Shown here: in pieces, positions 31,156 to 34,804 of the stretch
Layout of the letters: every line of letters begins with the position of its first letter
Numbering within the stretch: the stretch's first letter is position 1
Source: Candidatus Sabulitectum sp.
Lineage (GTDB): Bacteria > Fermentibacterota > Fermentibacteria > Fermentibacterales > JCC-6
Direction of reading: 5' to 3'
Assembly (NCBI GenBank): GCA_021107435.1
Contig: JAIOSV010000020.1
Span: 1 to 34,804, forward strand
Length of the DNA stretch: 34,804 nt
The notes under the pieces: model-generated
Database searches by the model: none
Seen by the model: only the letters and a program-made list of their open reading frames with translations
What the model was told of the DNA's origin: nothing
Made by a program: the position numbers and the translations under genes

Positions 31156-32335
31156 AGTAATCCATGCATTGCCTTACATAAGCTCTCTTTTCCCTGTAGG
31201 CATGGGGAAAGAAGCTTCTCTTGAAGCCGTACACCATTAAAGTCTTCACATCATTCAGTGACAGGCCGAAAGCATTTACTGCCTTGAACACTTCATCAGT
31301 TACAGTGGTGTGCGACACTGTTCTGTTGTCGGTGCAGATAGAACATGAAAGTTTGTTGTCCAGCATCTTGCGGAATGGATGGTCTTCCAGGCGAAGCAGT
31401 TCCGGGTCAGTCTGCATATTGGAAGTAATACAAACCTCAATTGTTATTCGTCTGTTGGCGATGAACTGCACAAGATCGTTTACATACCTGTCTCTGTCCA
31501 GAATGGATGGGTCACTGATTGTCTCCGGTTTGAACAGAGATGTTCCATGTCCAATACGACCCGCGCCAAGTTCTGTAATAGCCTGGAAAATACTCTCCGG
31601 CCCGTAGGCTTCTCCGGCGTGAACAGTCTTGTTCAGGAAATTCCTCTGGGCAAGCATGTAAGCTTCCCGGTGATGGATTGGAGGATTTCCCTTTTCCGGA
31701 CCGGCAAGGTCAACTCCTACAACAGGCAGACCCATTTCTCTTCTGGCCTGAACAGCAGCTCCGACAACTTCAAGAGATGCCAGCCCGAATATTTTGTCCT
31801 CGGGAGAATAGGAATGCACGGAAACAATATCACTGAAGTAATCTGAAAAGTATTTGTTGAAATAGCGCATGGCACAGGCGATAATGCCGTATTCGAAAGG
31901 TGGTTCTTTCCCGGATACAACTGCCTCCCGGATGTTGAATTCGTGCTTTGCTCTGCCCAGACCGTTGTTGACTGCCTCAATTGTGTCAAGCATAGTCATT
32001 CTCCCGCCGGCATGAAGCTGAGGAGCATATCTTACCTCAATGTACCGAACTCCTTCGTTCTGGTTATCCAGAGCAAGTTCGTATGAAATGCGTTCAATGT
32101 TTTCTTTGTTCCGCATCACCGCGCATGTGTACCCGAATCCCTTCAGGTAATCATCAAGATCCTTGTAGTTACTCTTGAATACTGTTTCCTTGAGGCCCTC
32201 CACTGTGTATGAAGGCAGCTCTACACTGCCGTCTTTCGCCAGTTCAATAAGGGTCTCCATCCTGATAGATCCATCCAGGTGCAGGTGCAGATCAGTTTTC
32301 GGCAGTTTTTCAATCAAATCACGGGTAATTTTCAT
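31127..32335 (-). CDS. Adenosine deaminase-family amidohydrolase (paralog 1)
   Basis: The product is 402 residues with complete family landmarks: 'TDLHLHLDGSIRMETLIELA' near the N-terminus, 'NEGVRYIEVRYAPQLH', 'TVHAGEAYGPESIFQAITEL', 'GRIGHGTSLF', 'ITIEVCITSNMQT' and 'SICTDNRTVSHTT'. It likely hydrolyses adenosine or a related purine compound to the inosine form, in the cytoplasm (no signal peptide). The ATG at 32335 follows AAGGGGGAT. A weak promoter is visible on the minus strand upstream: TTGTTT (32388-32383), 16 nt, TATCAT (32366-32361). It is the first gene of a tandem pair, and the two proteins are about two-thirds identical by eye. Such tandem retention suggests either differing substrate preference or dosage. 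Confidence 0.88.
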   Translation of the reverse strand: MKITRDLIEKLPKTDLHLHLDGSIRMETLIELAKDGSVELPSYTVEGLKETVFKSNYKDLDDYLKGFGYTCAVMRNKENIERISYELALDNQNEGVRYIEVRYAPQLHAGGRMTMLDTIEAVNNGLGRAKHEFNIREAVVSGKEPPFEYGIIACAMRYFNKYFSDYFSDIVSVHSYSPEDKIFGLASLEVVGAAVQARREMGLPVVGVDLAGPEKGNPPIHHREAYMLAQRNFLNKTVHAGEAYGPESIFQAITELGAGRIGHGTSLFKPETISDPSILDRDRYVNDLVQFIANRRITIEVCITSNMQTDPELLRLEDHPFRKMLDNKLSCSICTDNRTVSHTTVTDEVFKAVNAFGLSLNDVKTLMVYGFKRSFFPHAYREKRAYVRQCMDYFERIVDNSI

Positions 32336-32741
32336 TTCGCATCCCCCTTCTGTACTGGGAATGATACAAAACTGCCGGTCAGAAACAAAGATTAGGTAGA
32401 CAACAGGAGATCAGTGTTCTCGCTTCACATCTTCTTCTCTGGAGTAATCAGTCCTGCGGAGTGGTATACGAATAGATAGAAAGCAACCGAACACAAGAGT
32501 ATTTACGAAGAGTACCTGATCCGGAAAGCCAGCCTTGCCCCACTGTCCCGGTACTGCATCCTGCATAGCACAGTTGTATGTCAGCAACGTTTGTGGTATT
32601 TTCGGGACATACATGTGAAACAATCGTCCCGGAATATTTTGTGACGATTCTGAGTGTATGCGTTTTTAGGGATTTAGCGATATCATTCGCTCTACTGGCG
32701 CATGCCGGAACAATAAATAGTACTATGACAGAAGGGTTCTA
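32336..32741. other. Intergenic region without a convincing gene
   Basis: This is about 405 bp between the divergent deaminase and nitronate-monooxygenase genes. On the minus strand a frame of 70 codons (32411-32623) is open but has no ribosome site, no recognisable domain and atypical composition, so I do not call it. A weak promoter for the deaminase pair lies at 32361-32388. AGAAGGG just before 32742 is the ribosome site of the next gene. Confidence 0.45.
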
Positions 32742-33789
32742 ATGAAAATACCGAGCCTTAAAATCGGTGATCTTACGATTCGTATTCCAATTGTTCAGGG
32801 TGGTATGGGCGTTTCCGTTTCAAAGTCATCGCTGGCGTCCGCTGTTTCTCTGGCTGGCGGTCTTGGCGTTATTGCCAGTGTGGGACTGGGTGAAGAGATG
32901 GATACATCGATACCGTACATGCAGAGATCCCGTCAGGCTCTCTCGGCTGAGATCAGGCTGGTAAAACAACTGGGACTTCCAGTTGGTGTTAATGTTATGG
33001 TAGCACTGACCAATTTTAGTGATCTGGTCAAGACCTCTGCTGATGAAGGTGTTGATGTTCTCTTCGCCGGAGCCGGACTTCCTCTGCGCTTACCCGAATT
33101 CGCAGGTGATTCGTCCATGAAACTGGTACCGATTATTTCATCAGGTCGTGCCGCGGATGTTATCTGCCGATCATGGTCAAAAAAGTATTCACGATTCCCC
33201 GACGCTATAGTAGTAGAAGGTCCCATGGCGGGTGGCCACCTGGGATTCAAGCTGCAGGATCTCCTGGGATACGCTGGTTCGAGAAACGCTTGTGGTAGTC
33301 GAACGCTACGAGCAGCAGGCAGGCCGAAAGATTCCTGTTATAGCAGCTGGAGGCGTTTATACAGGAGCTGACCTGGCACGATTCCTGAACATGGGCGCCA
33401 GTGGCGTTCAAATGGGCACTCGCTTCGTAGCCACACACGAGTGCGATGTCTCCGCCGAGTACAAGCAGTCTTATGTTGACGCGACAGAAGATGATGTTGC
33501 AGTAATTCTTTCTCCGGTTGGGCTTCCCGCGCGGGTAATCAGAACACCATTCGTAGAGAAAAGTCTTGGCGAAAAACAGAAATTCAATTGCTTCTACAAG
33601 TGTCTGATTACATGTGACGCTGACAAGGCAAACTACTGTATCGCTCTCGCGTTACTGGATTCATCACGGGGGAAACTTGATACAGGATTTCCCATGTGCG
33701 GACAGAATGTGTACAGAATTGACAAAATAGTAAGTGTAGAGGAACTGATACGGGAGATAACCACGGAAGCGGAACCTCTGCTCTCCTGA
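32742..33789 (+). pseudogene. Nitronate monooxygenase, frameshifted
   Basis: This is a two-frame coding region for an NMO/2-nitropropane-dioxygenase-type FMN TIM barrel, which oxidises nitronates in the cytoplasm. The first frame starts at 32742 with RIPIVQGGMGVSVSKSSLAS (about 14-33) and continues through 'LPVGVNVMVAL', 'VLFAGAGLPLRLPE' and 'DAIVVEGPMAGGHLGFK'. The family sequence then continues in the +1 frame: 'DTLVRETLVVVERYEQQ', 'KIPVIAAGGVYTGADLARFL', 'GASGVQMGTRFVATHECD', 'KCLITCDADKANYCIALAL', ending at 33789. The switch falls at the GGG at 33266-33268; one added base there would restore a single protein of about 349 residues. Either this is a recent pseudogene or it is a sequencing error at a short homopolymer. 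AAGGG lies 6 nt before the ATG. Confidence 0.85.
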
Positions 33790-33820
33790 ACAATCGTTTT
33801 TCAATGGAATCATCCTGGCA

Positions 33821-33838
33821 ATGCAGCTTCTGCTGCAT
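33821..33838 (+). terminator. Candidate terminator hairpin after nitronate monooxygenase
   Basis: ATGCAGC (33821-33827) and GCTGCAT (33832-33838) form a perfect 7-bp stem with a TTCT loop, 32 bp after the stop. It is followed by a pyrimidine-rich CTTTCCTTTCTC. This is a weak to moderate intrinsic terminator. Confidence 0.45.
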
Positions 33839-33953
33839 CTTTCCTTTCTCGGGATCACCCGGAAAGGGCTTGAGCAGCAGCCTTTCTGCCTGTCGAGGAA
33901 TAGTGATTCCAAGTGAATCTCCCGCTTATCCCCGCTCTGATATATCTGCATGA

Positions 33954-33997
33954 AAGCACTTCTTTTTTTTCAGAGGAACCTTGAACGAGAAGTGCTT
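33954..33997. terminator. Inverted repeat between convergent genes
   Basis: AAGCACTTCT (33954-33963) and AGAAGTGCTT (33988-33997) form a perfect 10-bp stem with a 24-nt loop. A run of eight T lies at 33963-33970 on the plus strand, inside the loop. It abuts the stop of the acetyltransferase gene and may end or protect transcripts from one or both sides. Confidence 0.4.
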
Positions 33998-33998
33998 C

Positions 33999-34592
33999 TC
34001 ATCTTTCCAGTAAGGTATTAGAATCCTCCCTTTGAATCCCGTGTTCTTTTACAAGCAGCGCAAATGCATACATGTCTGCAAATCTGTTTTCCACATAGTT
34101 GAAATTGTGCTCCCGTAGAATTCCCTCTTTTCTGAAGCCGAGTCGCTTAACAAGACTGATTGATCTTCGGTTATCAACAGAAACCAATGCTTGAATCCTG
34201 TTGAGACTCATATGTTCAAAACCGAAAGAAATTATCTTCTCCGCTGCTTCATGCATTATCCCCTTTCCCCAGTAGCTGCGGTTTAGAAGAAATCCTATTT
34301 CAGCTCGAGAATACGGTTTTTCAATATTGGTGTAGAAAATACTGCCGACAACATGCCGGTTCTTTTTCAGCGCAACAGCCCATCTGTTCAAACCATTTTC
34401 TTTGCGATTCCTCTCGAAGTAGTTGACCATTTTTATTGCGTCATCCAATGATGATACTGGCTTCATTCCGAAGTGTCGCATCACTTCAGTGTCTCCGAAA
34501 ATTTCAAGAATCGCCTGTGCATCCTGAATCGTATGTTCGCGCAGGACAAGCCTGTCAGTTTCCATCACGGAGGATACAGTAACAGAATTCAT
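33999..34592 (-). CDS. GNAT acetyltransferase, RimJ/RimL type
   Basis: The product (197 residues) matches the RimJ/RimL branch of acetyl-CoA-dependent N-acetyltransferases. 'METDRLVLREHTIQDAQAIL' is the N-terminal signature. 'AEIGFLLNRSYWGKGIMHEA' contains the acetyl-CoA pyrophosphate loop (the family's Q/R-x-x-G-x-G/A in the form YWGKGI). 'LNRIQALVSVDNRRSISLVK', then 'RLGFRKEGILRE', is the standard C-terminal segment. Likely targets are protein N-termini or small amines; the specific substrate is unknown. The ATG at 34592 follows AGAGAT. It is a lone gene convergent with the nitronate-monooxygenase locus. Confidence 0.87.
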   Translation of the reverse strand: MNSVTVSSVMETDRLVLREHTIQDAQAILEIFGDTEVMRHFGMKPVSSLDDAIKMVNYFERNRKENGLNRWAVALKKNRHVVGSIFYTNIEKPYSRAEIGFLLNRSYWGKGIMHEAAEKIISFGFEHMSLNRIQALVSVDNRRSISLVKRLGFRKEGILREHNFNYVENRFADMYAFALLVKEHGIQREDSNTLLER

Positions 34593-34804
34593 ATTATCTC
34601 TACCTTAAAAATCTTAATACACATTCTCGAGCAACCTCTTAAAGTAAATTCCTGCCGGTTTTCATGGCTTGAATCCCGCTAGGAGCGTGACCGAGAATGA
34701 AGCATCGGCATAAAGGTTCCACAATCGGCTACAATCCTCGTAGATTATTGTCAAATAGCGGTGCTATTCTCCTCAAATCTCCAAGAATTCTAACTCGACC
34801 GTGA
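34593..34804. other. Right-edge intergenic stretch
   Basis: About 212 bp to the window end. It holds a small AATAGC-GGT-GCTATT hairpin (around 34755-34770) and a 35-codon plus-strand frame (34697-34804, MKHRHKGSTIGYNPRRLL...) that is strongly basic. An AGGAG lies about 11 nt before its ATG, farther than ideal. There is no recognisable domain, and I do not call it as a gene. Confidence 0.35.

Noticed and set aside
32411-32623. 70-codon minus-strand frame upstream of the deaminase pair
   Set aside because: No ribosome site, no domain and odd composition; most likely a chance open frame.
34640-34720. tRNA-like look of the sequence around GAATCCCGCTAGGAGCG
   Set aside because: No cloverleaf arms can be formed and no T-loop consensus is present.
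34697-34804. 35-codon basic plus-strand frame at the right edge
   Set aside because: Ribosome site too distant, no homology I can recognise, and short enough to be chance.

Overview
The window looks like a chromosome segment from an uncultured bacterium of the Fibrobacteres-Chlorobi-Bacteroidetes side of the tree. Candidate phyla such as Fermentibacterota (Hyd24-12) would fit. The evidence is several large secreted proteins that end in an FlgD-like or type-IX-like C-terminal sorting domain finishing in 'AVIR', a TonB-dependent receptor with a carboxypeptidase-regulatory-like N-terminus, and many lipoproteins. The phylum call is inference; there is no rRNA or tRNA in the window to test it.

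Layout. (1) Positions 1-5974 on the minus strand hold an operon of envelope proteins: a secreted protein with a degenerate metallopeptidase-like core, a TPR-like lipoprotein, a large sorting-domain protein and the start of a probable S41-peptidase lipoprotein. (2) Divergent to it, 6139-9829 on the plus strand encodes a TonB-dependent receptor and a beta-propeller-like lipoprotein. (3) 9933-12027 holds an AAA/DUF4143 ATPase behind a triple ATTCTACA element and a convergent AadA-like nucleotidyltransferase. (4) 12254-18419 is a complete, tightly overlapping biotin operon, birA-bioB-bioF-bioH-bioC-bioD-bioA, behind an inverted repeat that matches the BirA operator. (5) 18337-23118 is a scarred accessory island. 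It contains three copies of the bioA 3' end, two remnants of an IS91-like transposon sharing a 252-bp repeat, and AT-rich cargo genes (a formylglycine-generating-enzyme-fold protein, a multi-zinc-ribbon protein and a zinc-ribbon fragment). It also contains an intact secreted protein whose 3' end is itself duplicated. (6) 23132-25507 is a three-gene operon: cysteine hydrolase, thioredoxin-reductase-like flavoprotein, and a compact RlmN/Cfr-like radical SAM protein. (7) 25551-29589 encodes a secreted protein of unknown role and two tandem repeat-propeller paralogs. The second sits behind a strong promoter with a perfect 20-bp palindrome. (8) 29887-34592 has tandem adenosine-deaminase-family paralogs, a frameshifted nitronate monooxygenase and a GNAT acetyltransferase.

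How the parts work together. The biotin operon covers the whole BioC/BioH route plus ring closure, with its own repressor/ligase as first gene, which suggests feedback control. That BirA has lost recognisable catalytic motifs, so it may be regulatory only. The most unusual structure is the island downstream of bioA. Serial duplication of the bioA tail there suggests repeated integration or recombination at one gene's 3' end, with IS91-like one-ended transposition as a possible cause. The best candidate for an undescribed biochemical system is the hydrolase/flavoprotein/radical-SAM operon.
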